64,000 nucleotides of DNA. Origin: Myrmaecium sp. VS I D KN 1 (taxonomy: Eukaryota > Ascomycota > Dothideomycetes > Valsariales > Valsariaceae). Both the position numbers and the translations under genes were made by a program. The stretch lies in NCBI GenBank assembly GCA_019775845.1, contig JADQAV010000025.1, positions 186,001 through 250,000 on the forward strand. Reading direction: 5' to 3'. The notes beneath the pieces were generated by a model. The model saw only the letters and a program-made list of their open reading frames with translations. It was not told the DNA's origin and did no database searches. Positions 11,350 through 21,770 of this stretch are shown here, piece by piece; position 1 is the stretch's first letter; every line of letters begins with the position of its first letter.

Positions 11350-12900
11350 GATGAAGATGAGTTGACCGAGCTGGTAGATAGTGAAATATCAAATTATCTG
11401 GGAAAGTGCGTTCGAGTGACTCGATTTGTCGATGACGGTGGAATTAAGTCTGCGCGGGTGACGGTGCAAAAGTTAGCTCGGAACGCGCGAACGCATGTTC
11501 TGGGAAACGAGTAGGCACCAAGCCCACCGCCAGCGAACTCAGGCCACGCCGCGCAAGCGGACTCGAACTATCGCGTGGCGGGTCGGGAAGGAGCGGGCGG
11601 GATGGGAAGTAAAAGGGCAAGCACGTACGAAGGAACCGAAGAAGCCGAGTCGACGGTCGCGAAAAGGGGATTGTCGGATGACGGAGTAAGGCTCCTAAGT
11701 CGATGTGAGGTTGAGGATGCTGGGAGGAGACGCCGGGTAAACGCGCGTGATCCGTGTGGAAGGAATGGCCGTGTTTGCAAAGGGGACGTTGACGCAGCAG
11801 AACAGGTCACTCGCGAATCTGCATGGGGAGCTGTTAGCAAGGTGACACCCAACGGATCACATGCGGGCGGCGGTTGACATGTCGCACGAAGGACTGGGTC
11901 GGGAAACGGTGTCGGTCGGAGACAGGATGTCGAGCGAGATCAATGGACGGTGCAACAAGCTCGGTGATGCGTCTGAGCTGCCGCACGCCCGTCGACGGAG
12001 GCTGACCTCATGGACGTGCACCGACACCACGACGCACGGTAGGCGGGAGCCGACTCGGGATGAGCATGAGCAGCTTCACCAGCGAGGAGTCGTCGTCGGC
12101 GGCGGCAGCGGTAGCAGTTGGCGCCTGTCGAGTCGCAGGGAACGGAAGCGCCGGAGGAGCAAGCGCAGCAGAAGAGCAGGTGCGTTTGCAGCGGCGAGGT
12201 GGAGGGGTTGGGGAGGGTTGTTGGTGGTGCAGGTGGTGGTGCGGGACAGAGGGAGGCTCGGGCAATGGAGGAGCAAAAAGCGAGGGAACAGGAGGAGAGA
12301 GAGTGGAAGGTACGTACCAAGATGCGAAGCTGGCAGAGCTGCAACGGAGAGGAAATAGACGGCTTGGCTAACCCCGAGGAACAGAGAGGAGGAAAAGGAA
12401 GCAACAACCGCAACGCAAAGGGAAGACGAGAGAGGAGAGAAGAAGGCGGAAGTCGAGGTGAACGCGAAAGATGCTGTCGATGCGGAAGAGAAAGAGAGGT
12501 TCGTCGGATCGAGGGGTGGTGGCAGGTAGTGGTGCAGGTGGTCAGTGGGCAGGCAGAACCTAAGCAGGAGCGGGGCGGGGGCCTCTTGGGATCTTCAGAG
12601 CGCACACGCAACGGCCCAGGGCCAAAAAAGACGCGAAAAAGAGCCGAAGCAAGCGCAACCAGATTTTGCCTGGCCGGGCTGGACGGGCTACCTACTCCTA
12701 GGTACTGTGGCTGGCAGGCCGTCTTCAGTGGGCGGAAGCTTGGTTGGTTAGGCTGGTTTGCCGTGTTCGGTCGGTTCCAGTGGTTGGTTGGCTGGCTTGG
12801 CTGGCTGGTTGGTTCGTCCGTCGGTCGTTCCTCTGGCCGGCGTGCCTGGCGCAGGGCCGTTCTTGGGTAGCTCGGTAGCTCGGTAAGGTAGCTCACAGAG
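11350..12900 (-). promoter_or_regulatory. Probable long leader/promoter of the three-RRM gene
   Basis: Pyrimidine-rich on the minus strand, with many short CT-rich blocks immediately 5' of the RRM gene. A 318-codon open frame crosses it on the same strand but starts with GTG and is low-complexity Pro/Ser/Arg sequence. I read it as leader and promoter DNA. RNA-binding-protein genes of filamentous fungi often have long, spliced leaders. Confidence 0.45.
12740..12815 (+). repeat. Imperfect GGTT/GGCT short tandem repeat
   Basis: Degenerate TGGT, TGGC units over about 75 bp. G-rich on + and C-rich on the gene strand. Confidence 0.7.
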
Positions 12901-15900
12901 GTAGCCCACAGTACCAGTCCGTAAGTACTAGCTCAGACTCTTGGTACCTTACCTTACCTGAAGTTCAGTACTCCTTGCACTGCCCTGAGTTTTACTTAGT
13001 CGCTAAGCGCTAGTACTACTACAGTACGACAGTATGTAAGGTATATACGCATGTGGTGGGCAGGTATGGTAAGACAACGGTGGTAGCTACATCTACTAAC
13101 GTACTATATGTTGTAATCGACTATCATGGTACCTAGCACTGGGTACTACTACCGACTGATCGCTCAGGGTTCGTGGTAATGGAGCATGGCTGATGGCTGA
13201 TAGGTAAGACCGACGTGAGAATGTGTATACGGAATACTCCTCACCAATGTCATTAGTACACTGTCAGCGGAACGAAAGGAGGAGGGAAGCAGGGTTGCTG
13301 ATACAGGGCATGCATGCCATGCTAGGTATCCATGCCTTCTGCTGCTTCTTCCTTCGCTCTCTCCTTCCCCCTCACCTTCCTTGTTCATATCTCTCTCGCT
13401 GTTCTCTCTGCCGGCCGACCTGCTTTTTTAGAGGTGGGCTGCCCCCAAATTAGCCTTTGGGCTGCCCGCACTAGGCAAGGTCGCTTGGGGCTAAGTTACG
13501 CCACGGTTCGTGCATTCATTCCCACGGCGGGGGATCTCTCTGTACAGTCATCAGCGTTTATCTACCTGGGTATTGGCATAGGTACACGCATTATTTATTA
13601 GTACCTGGGGACTTCACTATATGAACAGCTCGAAAGTAGATAAAAGGCCAACTGGCACTGCGCCTGAGTACCTATAGCTTAACTGCTCTGGATAGATCTT
13701 TTCTGGTCGCCCGCTCATCATTGCTCCTGTGCATCGACAGCGACAGCCGGCCGAAACCACCAGCAGCGCCGGCCATCACGTTCACGTCCAGCAGCAACAC
13801 CACAAGCAACCACTCCAATCACTCATGCAAGCCGCTTCGCCGAGTGCCTGCCGTCAAGGCTTCTTCCCACCTACACAAATATACAATAACTGAAGACCTA
13901 CATACCTACCTAAACCTAACAATACAAAAGATCCAACTACTAGTACCTACTCCGTAAGAGCATATGCATGCATGGTACATCCCCCCATATCCACCCCCAT
14001 ATGCAAGAGACCCGCCGCCGCACCTCGCACTCTGTTTTAGCTTTTCGCGGAGAAGACGCACCGCACCACCTTCCCCGTCCACATCCATGGGTTGATCATC
14101 AGTACCTACCTACATCAGCTTTTTACGGAGTACGTAGTAAGATCCATGAGAGCGACCCGTACTTGTACATAAGCGATGGAGTTGGGGGATTACCACCTCC
14201 ATAAAGTAGTTAAAGAGTGTTCAACCCCTCCTCCCATCCCTCCTCACATCCCCAGCGATGATCCTCGCACACACACCCAGCCTATCCAGCCTCCCTGCGG
14301 ACCGGCACACCGAACGAACACCCAACCAGACCTCCTTCCACCCCCATCCAAAGCACGCAAGCACACAAGCACGCAAGCCCCAGCCCAGCAGCGAGGAAAG
14401 GAGCGGTGGTGAATGAAGTGGGTGAAGTGTGTGATGGTTGGCTAGTCTAATCAATCAATCAATCTCAGGCAAATCTCCCGTGCCGCTCATCTCGCACATC
14501 TCCCGCGCGGCGGGCTCGTTGGGTGCGCAAGATATAGATGATGCAAGCAAGTGTTGGCGGCGGCGGCAGGCGGGGCTTGGATTGGGGTTGCGTGTGTGTG
14601 TGGACGAAAAGTGCCCAGTGGTTTTATGCACGACACCACCACTGCCGCTGGGCCTCCCCTCCCGTAGGGCTGGGACGAGAGGCAGGGGAGGGGGGCATGG
14701 CATGGAGGTGAGGTCTACGATCACTCGCTGGACCATGTCGGCTCTTTTATTTGCCTCTTTCTTCCTTTATTGAAGAAATGGGAAGTTGGAGTTTTCTCCG
14801 TGATCGATCATTAAACTCTCTCTCTCTCGCCTTCGAACACCCCTGCCCTGCTTGACCACCAGCGGCATGGACGCGAGCGCTTCTTCGCAAACGACCTCGA
14901 AGCCAAGACCGGTGACGAAAGATTGCCGTCGAAAAGGGCGAAGGGTGAAGGGGGCCTGCGTGCCGCCTGCCCTGTGCGTTTGGAGAGAGAATAACTTTTG
15001 GATTTTTGTTGATGAGAGGCAGAATTGAATGCTTTGCATCCCATCCATCACTCGGCTCTCTCACTCACTACTTACAGAGTACCTCTCGGTCGCCTGATGG
15101 CTGCGCGATCTTATCGGAGCGGCAGAACCCAGACGAAGAAAGAGAAACCACCTCAAAATCAAAGTAAAAGCGCGCATGCGCGCTTTTCAAGGTTCCATCT
15201 TCCATTCAGTCTGACAAAGCAAACCTTCGAAATACCTGTCGTGGGTTTATCATCAACGCACCGAGTGTCCATATTAACCTTCCCTCCCCGACATGCGTAG
15301 GAGTAAGTTAGTAACCCTGCTCTGAGTTTCAACAAAACGACCTCTTGATTCCCTCATCTCTCGAGCAAAAAGAAAGAAGATTAGAAGCAAAAAAAAGTGC
15401 CAATACCCCACGCACCCCCGCTCCGCTGCTCCCTCGCGACCTTCGCGCGTGTGGACGCGTGCGAGCGGAGCACAGCAACAAAATCATTAGCCGACATTTC
15501 AGTGGAGCCAAAAAAGAGAGGAAAAGAAAGAAAGAAAACGAACAAAAAATCCCAAGCAAGCAAGTGCCAATGGAAAGAAAGAAAAAAAAAGCCACCAGCC
15601 CCACCGATCCCACTTTTCATGCCCCTCCCCACCCTAGTGAAAGCTCGTCACCACTTAGCGCAGTCTGCCTCTCTTTGTTCCTCGACGGCTGGCTCTGCTG
15701 GTTGATTGGTTGGTTGTCGAAGGGAGAGGGGCTCTTTCTTCCCACCCATCACCCACCCCATCAGTTCAACCTGTGATCTGTGATCAGAGGAGGGGGAGGG
15801 GGGATGTTTTTCTGCCGACTGCGGCCGCCGCTGCTGCCACGTGCAAACCACTGCACTGCCCGCGCATCGACGACCATCATCGGCGGATTAGGTCATCATC

Positions 15901-16343
15901 TTGCGTGTAGTTGCCCCGTGCATGTTTGACGTATGATTAGTGGATATGTACCTCTTAACGACCAGTCTCCCTGGAACTTTGGTATGTGAATACTGCGCGG
16001 TAACGACTAAGTTTTACTCCTGGAAAATATGGTGCAGTGGTGGTGATTGAACGACGTGGGGATATCTATGTCGGCGTCGGCATCATGAACGGATCGAAGA
16101 GGCAATGGGCATGGCTCACGGGAACGGATCCGGACACTGACGAACGCAGGCGACGACGGTGCATCTGAAGTCGAGTAGGACGAAGAAAAAGAAGGAAGCA
16201 ACATCTGACGTCTCCCATATGTATGGATACGTCCGGCGTCAGGGGGAATGAAAGAGCAAGGAAACCCAGCGACTTATATATATTAATATCCGGAAACGGA
16301 CGAAGAAACATCAAATCCAGCAGACACGCGCACAAATCGCATC
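12901..16343. other. Gene-poor region
   Basis: No gene I can support on either strand. The DNA is rich in short GTAC, TACCT and AGGTA words (12900-13160 and 13900-14200), carries an inverted TACTCCGTAA pair (13948 and 14123), CA/TG runs, and a 22-bp palindrome at 15166. These motifs are typical of non-coding DNA in many Pezizomycotina. A non-coding RNA or a very divergent gene is possible but not visible. Confidence 0.5.
15166..15187. repeat. Perfect 22-bp palindrome
   Basis: AAAAGCGCGCA followed directly by its reverse complement TGCGCGCTTTT, with no spacer. It sits in non-coding DNA and could be a dimeric protein-binding site or a cruciform. It is not followed by a T-run typical of a terminator. 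Confidence 0.9.
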
Positions 16344-17434
16344 CTACGACGTCTGAGCCATCAACGGATCCGCATCCACCTCCGTGGCCGACGCGACCAA
16401 TTCACTCTTGTCCGGAATCCCCAACACCTGCTTCGTCTGCTTCCGCCGCTCCTCACTCTCACCAAACGCATCCCGGCCATGAGCAAAGACCTTATCGAAA
16501 TCGTACTCCGCCCAGCGGATGTCAGGCGACAGGCCGGCGAACTTCCACACCCCGTCCACGCGGCGGTACCAGTGCTTGTTGGTCGAGTGGGCGTGGCCCT
16601 TGACGGCGACGGCGGCGCCGGGCGCGGCATCGACGTAGCGCTGGTGCGGTACCCGGAGCTGATGCCAGCCGATCACCTCGTCCGCCCCGACCTTCTCCCA
16701 CCGCGTCCCGCCGATGAAGTGTTGCGTCTTCAGCAGCGGGTCGCCCAGCACGGCTGTGTCCGAGGCCATCCGGATGAACTCCTCCGCCGGCATGGCGTCC
16801 CATTGCTTGTCGAGGAAGGAGCGGTAGTCGACCTGTAGGTTGTGAGGGTTGAACACCCCTCGTCCATCAGCTTTCTTTTCTTCCCTCCCTCAATCCTTTC
16901 TCTATCACCCGTCTTTTGCTCCATGACCGTAGCCATCTCGATGCAAGCACGAAAAGAGGGCCGGGGTAGAGACGGAATGAAGGTAGGCAAAAGCGCAGGA
17001 GGAGACAAAAGAAAGAAGAGTTAAACCCACCTTCAACGTCGGCGCGATGCACCTCCTCAATCGCTCCCAGTCCTGACCGGCGAAGCATGTGCGTCGTCAG
17101 TATGTGTGTCCCCCACACTTGCATCCGAGAAGGTAAGAAGGAAGAAGGGCCGAACCTTCGTATCGTAGCTATCAGCCCATTCGAACAGAGCGGCTTGAAG
17201 ACCGAGCATGTCTGTTCAAGAGGAGGTCAGCAACACGGTGACGCTGGCTTTGGCTGGCTGGCTGGCCGAGTGTTGTGCGACGTCGGGGAGGTGGTGGAGG
17301 GCTGGAGGTCGGTGTAGAGAGCTCTTCCCCGCTCTTCTTCTTGCCCTCCTCTTTTACGCTCCAAGCTACGGTGGTGTTTCTTCTTCCTTACCTTCGAAAG
17401 TAATGTTCTTACCGTCCATCTTGCCGTTCGCCAT
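16344..17434 (-). CDS. SCD1: Scytalone dehydratase (DHN-melanin synthesis)
   Basis: Four exons, 17434-17392, 17211-17156, 17072-17031 and 16832-16344, encode 209 residues. The enzyme removes water from scytalone and vermelone on the way to 1,8-dihydroxynaphthalene melanin. Exon joins rebuild the family sequence: LFEWADSYDTKDWERLRRC, then IAPTLKVDYRSFLDK. Catalytic-site equivalents are visible: two tyrosines (SYD and VDYRS), His in TQHFIGGTRWEKV, His in RVPHQRYVD, and the Ser/Asn pair in HAHSTNKHW. WKFAGLSPDIRWAEYDFD matches the C-terminal part. The protein is slightly longer than the 172-residue rice-blast enzyme, with extra residues at both ends. No polyketide synthase or naphthol reductase lies in the window, so this is not a complete melanin cluster. 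It follows the TEA regulator gene on the same strand. Confidence 0.95.
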
Positions 17435-18682
17435 GGTTGGATTCTTCAGGTAACACGGAGTTGGGATCGAGGACGATGCGAAGAGCACGGGGTCGAAGTA
17501 TCCAGGCAAAAACAGCCGAGGGAAAGAGGGAGGAAGAAGAAAGAAGAAAAGAGGAAAGAGAGAAAAGGAAGGAAAACGCGCGTTGCCGCCTTCTCCATAA
17601 ATATACATGTCCCAATATTCCCCCCTCATCTCATCTCGTTCCTCTTGCGCTGTTGTCCGGCAGCCCCCTCTCCCCCGCAGCCCACGTCGTACCGCAGGCT
17701 CTTGCATGCTCCTTCCGTCTTCTCTTTTGGGGGTCGTGTCGGGCGTACGACAGCTCCCACTTGCCCCTTTTCTCTTCCTTCTCTGCTTCTTGGGGGTTCG
17801 AACCTCTTTTCCCTCTTCATCGTTTGCCGCTGCATTAGCCGCCATTGTAAACATGTGGAAGTTCCGTTCTCCTCCTAGCTCCTGGCTCCCATCTTTTCCC
17901 CCAACTCCATCCGTGCAACGCTGGCCGATGGATTTTGCTGCGTTTCTAGCACGTGTGTCACATGCTTATCTTTATACATCTGAAATTTTTTTGTCCATTG
18001 TTTTAAGGGCTTTTCGACTCAGTGTCCTCCCTCTCCATGGAGCACCTTGTTGGAGACGTCGGGATCGGGATGTTCCTTGTAGCCAGGTGGAGTGCAAGGG
18101 AAGAGCATGGTCGGATGGTCTATTATTAGAGTGGATACGAGAGGAGGTGTGAAGCTCGAGTGACATGCTGACGACTAGAGAGGGGGAAGCGGGGGGTTGA
18201 GGAAAGGCGTGGTTTGCGGGATTGCCTGGCTGTTGTGATTATATATACCTATATATACACCTATATACTTATACTTGGTCAAATATACATATATATATCT
18301 ATATCTATACTTAGTGAAGAAAAAGATAAATTTTCGTCGAGCAGAGGATTTCGCACGCTCCTTCCGCCTTGCCCTGTCTTTCTGTGCTCGGCGGGAGCGG
18401 AGAGGGGATGAGAAATGTCATGAAGTCATAATACTAGCATTACTCATTAGAATTACTCTCTCCCTAGATCCTCTCCTTCTCCTTCTTCCTCTACTACTTC
18501 GACGACGACGGACTCCAAACGAGTGTGGGTGGGAAGAGTAACAGAAAGCGACATCTAATCCCCTCCCCGTCTCCATCAACACCGAGCTTCTTCGCACGCT
18601 TCATAAAAAACCACAACGGCGCTGGAACCGTAAAACGTGAGGAGAGACAAAAAGAAAGGCAACATCTCCTCGAACAAATCAA
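17435..18682 (-). promoter_or_regulatory. Upstream region of scytalone dehydratase
   Basis: No gene supported. It lies between the stop of the TEA-domain gene and the start of the dehydratase, both on the minus strand. It holds an AT-rich block of tandem TATATA/CTATAT words at 18238-18310. A scan of both strands found no CATTCY (AbaA-type) hexamer. Four loose matches to the BrlA-type sequence MRAGGGR (17525, 18095, 18179, 18401) are little more than chance in such purine-rich DNA. Confidence 0.45.
18238..18310. repeat. AT-rich TATATA/CTATAT simple-sequence block
   Basis: Alternating TATATA words interrupted by CC or AC, about 70 bp, in the dehydratase upstream region. Confidence 0.8.
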
Positions 18683-21050
18683 TCACCGCCCGACCAATGC
18701 CTCAAACCCATCCCCGAATCCCGACATCCCCCCAACAGGACCCACCTTCCCCAGATCAAATCCCCCAGCCGCCGTAGCAACGTCCTCTCCTCCAGCACCC
18801 TCATCCTGCCCAACAACATGCACCACGCCGCCCGCGGCACCCTCGACCGCAAACACCTCGCCGTACCACTCCGACGGTGGGTGCGGGTGGCCGTGGGGAC
18901 GCGGGGGGTGGAACACGTGCAGGGCCCCGCCGTGTTCGGCCGCGAAGGCGGCCCCGGGATATGAGCCGTCGGCACCGCCGCTGTCGCCGCTGCCGCCGCT
19001 CTCGTCGAAGCTCAGCGTGGGACTGACGGCGGCGTGGGATGGGGATTCCAGGGTGGTGCAGGTGGTGGAGTAGAGGGAGGAGCCGGCGTCGTTGGCGTGC
19101 TTGGAGACACCGGTTCCGTCGTGGTTACCGAAGCAGATGGCGATGTGGCCGCCTGTGAAATCGATGGCGTTTGGGTCGGGAGGGTGATGGCCGGAGGGCA
19201 GTGATGTATGATGCTGGGTGAAGTCGATTATCTGGTCGTTATCATGGGGATGAAGGTCGTGGGGATGGTCATTAGCTGAGAGATGGCCTCGCATGCCCAT
19301 GAGCGAAAGAGACATGTCGGGCACGTTGTCAAGGGAGAAAGGGCCATGCATGTTGGTGACCTGGGTGAAGGGCTCGGCGGCATGCATGGGTTCGTTTCCA
19401 GAAGTCGGTAGGTTAAGGCTGGTCAGGTCCATGCCCACGGGGATGAGAGGTTGACGTTGGCTCTCATAGCCGGCTTGTAGATGGACTCCTGCATCTACAG
19501 GAGGGACAACATATCGCCAAGTTGCCTTCCCTGTCTCACCAGCCGGCGCGAGGCAAAAACGCCAGAAGATGACGAGCAGGCGTTTCACACCCATCCCATC
19601 CTTTTGATGAGCAAAAATCTCTTGAACGGCAGAGAGCTGGTCCAAAGGGCAACCAAGGATGATCTCGGTCGCGTTTGCTGGTGCACCTTCTTGGCCTGAA
19701 CGCTCCTGTGGGCGCTCTTCATGCTTCATCTTCATAACCCTGGTCATGCGTAAGAGCTTACGGGCCCAGAACTCGCTGCCGAACGGAACAGTGTTCACAT
19801 CGAAGTTGAAAGGTTTTGTGCCGCCGTCATGGACGACACCACTGCTATGGAAGGTAGTTCGACACTCGTGATAGTCGTACTTTTCATAGTCAGGCTCGTA
19901 GGCGATTTCAAGTTGCACTGCAAGCTCAGCTCCTCTTCCCAGAGCAAGGTCGGTTTTTATCTCCAGAGAGGCTTCACAGAGGATAGTCTCCCAGTCCGGA
20001 CGAGAGTTCGGAAGCATGTAGCACGATTCAGGGAGGAGCTCATTCCAGTATTGCATTTCAAGCGGATGTAGGTCGTTGAGCTTAGGTTGTTGCGCGAACT
20101 TAGTATACGCATGGAGATAGGTGGGTGATTTAGTATCTATACCCTTCTCTTTTTTGATCCGTGCAAACATCTTGAAGTCGACAGGTTCAGGACGTTTCAC
20201 TGCCCAAGGACTGGCATAATCTGGGGACATGGAGGGTACGGATGAACAAGCGTTCCAGGTGAGTTTTGGCACCTCGTCAAAGCCGGGGTTATGTCGACTT
20301 GGATGCGCCACGAAGTGATTAGAAGAAGGTCGCCGTGAAGGAACTGAGTTCATCATCTGGTGATGCCGACGGCGATGTTTATCGCTTGTTGAGCATAGGT
20401 ACCGCATAACTGGAGTGGATTAGCGTTTTTCATCAATACCAACGGAGACAACGTACCGAAATGATCATGCTTCAGATAGTTCTTCAGCACCTGTATATGG
20501 CTAGATACCTTCTTCCTCCCTCGCTCCTCCCCGGTCTCCTGTTCGATTTCGTAGGCCACCAGCTCATTTCTGCCACGCAGCTTCGAGATGGGTGGGTATA
20601 TGATCTGGAGCCGGCCCATTGGCTTGAACTTGACCACAGCTGCCCAGAGAGTGAGCTGAGGCTTCTTCACGATGGAGTGGCTATCATACCTCGCCAAAAA
20701 GCTACTTCGGTGGCTTCTGTCCAGGGCTGTTCTTTGTTATCTTTCTTCCGCTGACCGCTGCGATATTTGCAAAACGGCGCAGATTTCTGCAGATGTCTCC
20801 ACAAGATCGCGAACTCCCTCTCTACTTCTTGTGCAGAGGGAATCTTGATCTCACCCACATTCTGAGAATAACCTGCACCGGAGGAGTAGAAAGCATGTTT
20901 CCGGTACGGAGTGTTCGCACCGTCGACGCCCGCATACCGTCCTGTGAGAGACCGTTCTTGTGAGTACCGGATTTTGTCCCCGTCATGAAAGGAACCACTA
21001 TTGTCGCCTTGACCAGGGTAAGCGTAGGGCACAACACAAGAGTGCCGCAT
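18683..21050 (-). CDS. abaA: TEA/ATTS-domain transcription factor, AbaA/Tec1 family
   Basis: Three exons, 21050-20690, 20639-20457 and 20409-18683, encode 756 residues. The first join (donor GTATGA) rebuilds a TEA domain at residues about 107-182: PWTEATEVAFWRAVVKFKP, then GRNELVAYEI, then the signature recognition helix KKVSSHIQVLKNYLKHD. TEA proteins bind MCAT-type DNA (CATTCC/T). In Aspergillus AbaA drives phialide differentiation and late conidiation; in yeast Tec1 controls filamentation. The rest is a fungal-type region (WAVKRPEPVDFKMFARI, VKRLLVIFWRFCLAP) and a His/Pro/Asp-rich tail. The spacing between TEA helices 1 and 2 differs from Aspergillus AbaA, so strict orthology is not certain. 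Five CATTCY hexamers lie just upstream on the coding strand. The downstream neighbour is the melanin gene. Confidence 0.88.
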
Positions 21051-21770
21051 GTTGCCACTTCGTCAAGAATGTCTGTAGCTGAGAAAGGAACGTGAAGAGC
21101 TGGGCAAAGGAATGACTAGTAAGCAACGCGATGGAAGAAAGAATGCAGCGAAGGATGACGCTCTTGTTATAGAACGATTAGGATTCAAGCCAGGAGATTC
21201 ACGGTGGCCACTAATGATGGAGAGTAATGTTGCAGGAAACACGTAGGAGGCGACGAATATCAATTCCTCGAGTTAAAAGAATGTCAATAAGTTTATAGCT
21301 GCTACAAGGGTCTGCTGGCGATCCACGGTCCATGACTACTCTTTCAGAAGAGTTGCCAGGGAGGCTCGGTGGTCGCCGGAATGCCATGAGCACCCACAGC
21401 CATCCTCAAAGGAACTAGACTGGCGCTCTCGACCATCACCGGACTTCTCTGCAGGAGAGAAGGGATGGCAAGGAGTGTTCGTAGGCGCAAAGTCATGACG
21501 GGCCCGGTCGCGCGTCCAAGACACTGCCCGACGCCAGGTCCCATCTTGCTCGGCGAGGGACGCGGTACTGGGGCCCCGTGCCGCCTTTATTCTTTCAGCA
21601 AAAGGGATACTTGTAAGCAGTAACACAAAAGAACGGTTGACCATCCAGATCGTGCTTCTCGCGCTGTCCAGGGAGGAAAGGCTGCCGAAAAAGTGGAACG
21701 CGCCTTGAGATTGCGAAGCAAGGGGTTGAGTAGATCAGGGCAGTCCGCGGCCGCCCTTGCTAAATAACGC
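21051..21770 (-). other. Intergenic region, abaA promoter and mrd1 3' end
   Basis: No gene supported. It holds the CATTCY cluster in its proximal half and, in the distal half, two MRAGGGR matches (21554-21560 and 21719-21725) of the BrlA response type. Confidence 0.6.
21066..21383 (-). promoter_or_regulatory. Cluster of five CATTCY (TEA-factor) sites upstream of abaA
   Basis: On the + strand RGAATG occurs at 21066-21071, 21109-21114, 21140-21145, 21278-21283 and 21378-21383, which is CATTCY on the gene strand each time. No copy was seen in the opposite orientation in the 720-bp intergenic space. On one strand about 0.35 copies are expected by chance there with equal base use. CATTCY is the site reported for Aspergillus AbaA, which acts on its own gene. 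Confidence 0.55.

Noticed and set aside
11940-12896. 318-codon open frame on the minus strand upstream of the three-RRM gene
   Set aside because: It begins with GTG, has no ATG near the start, is low-complexity Pro/Ser/Arg-rich, and sits in pyrimidine-rich leader DNA. No domain is visible.
17786-17800. GGTTCGAACC-like word resembling a tRNA B box
   Set aside because: No matching acceptor stem, anticodon arm or A box could be found around it.
17525-18407. Four BrlA-like MRAGGGR words upstream of scytalone dehydratase
   Set aside because: About one is expected by chance on two strands of this length and the DNA is purine-rich, so they carry little weight. No CATTCY site was found there.
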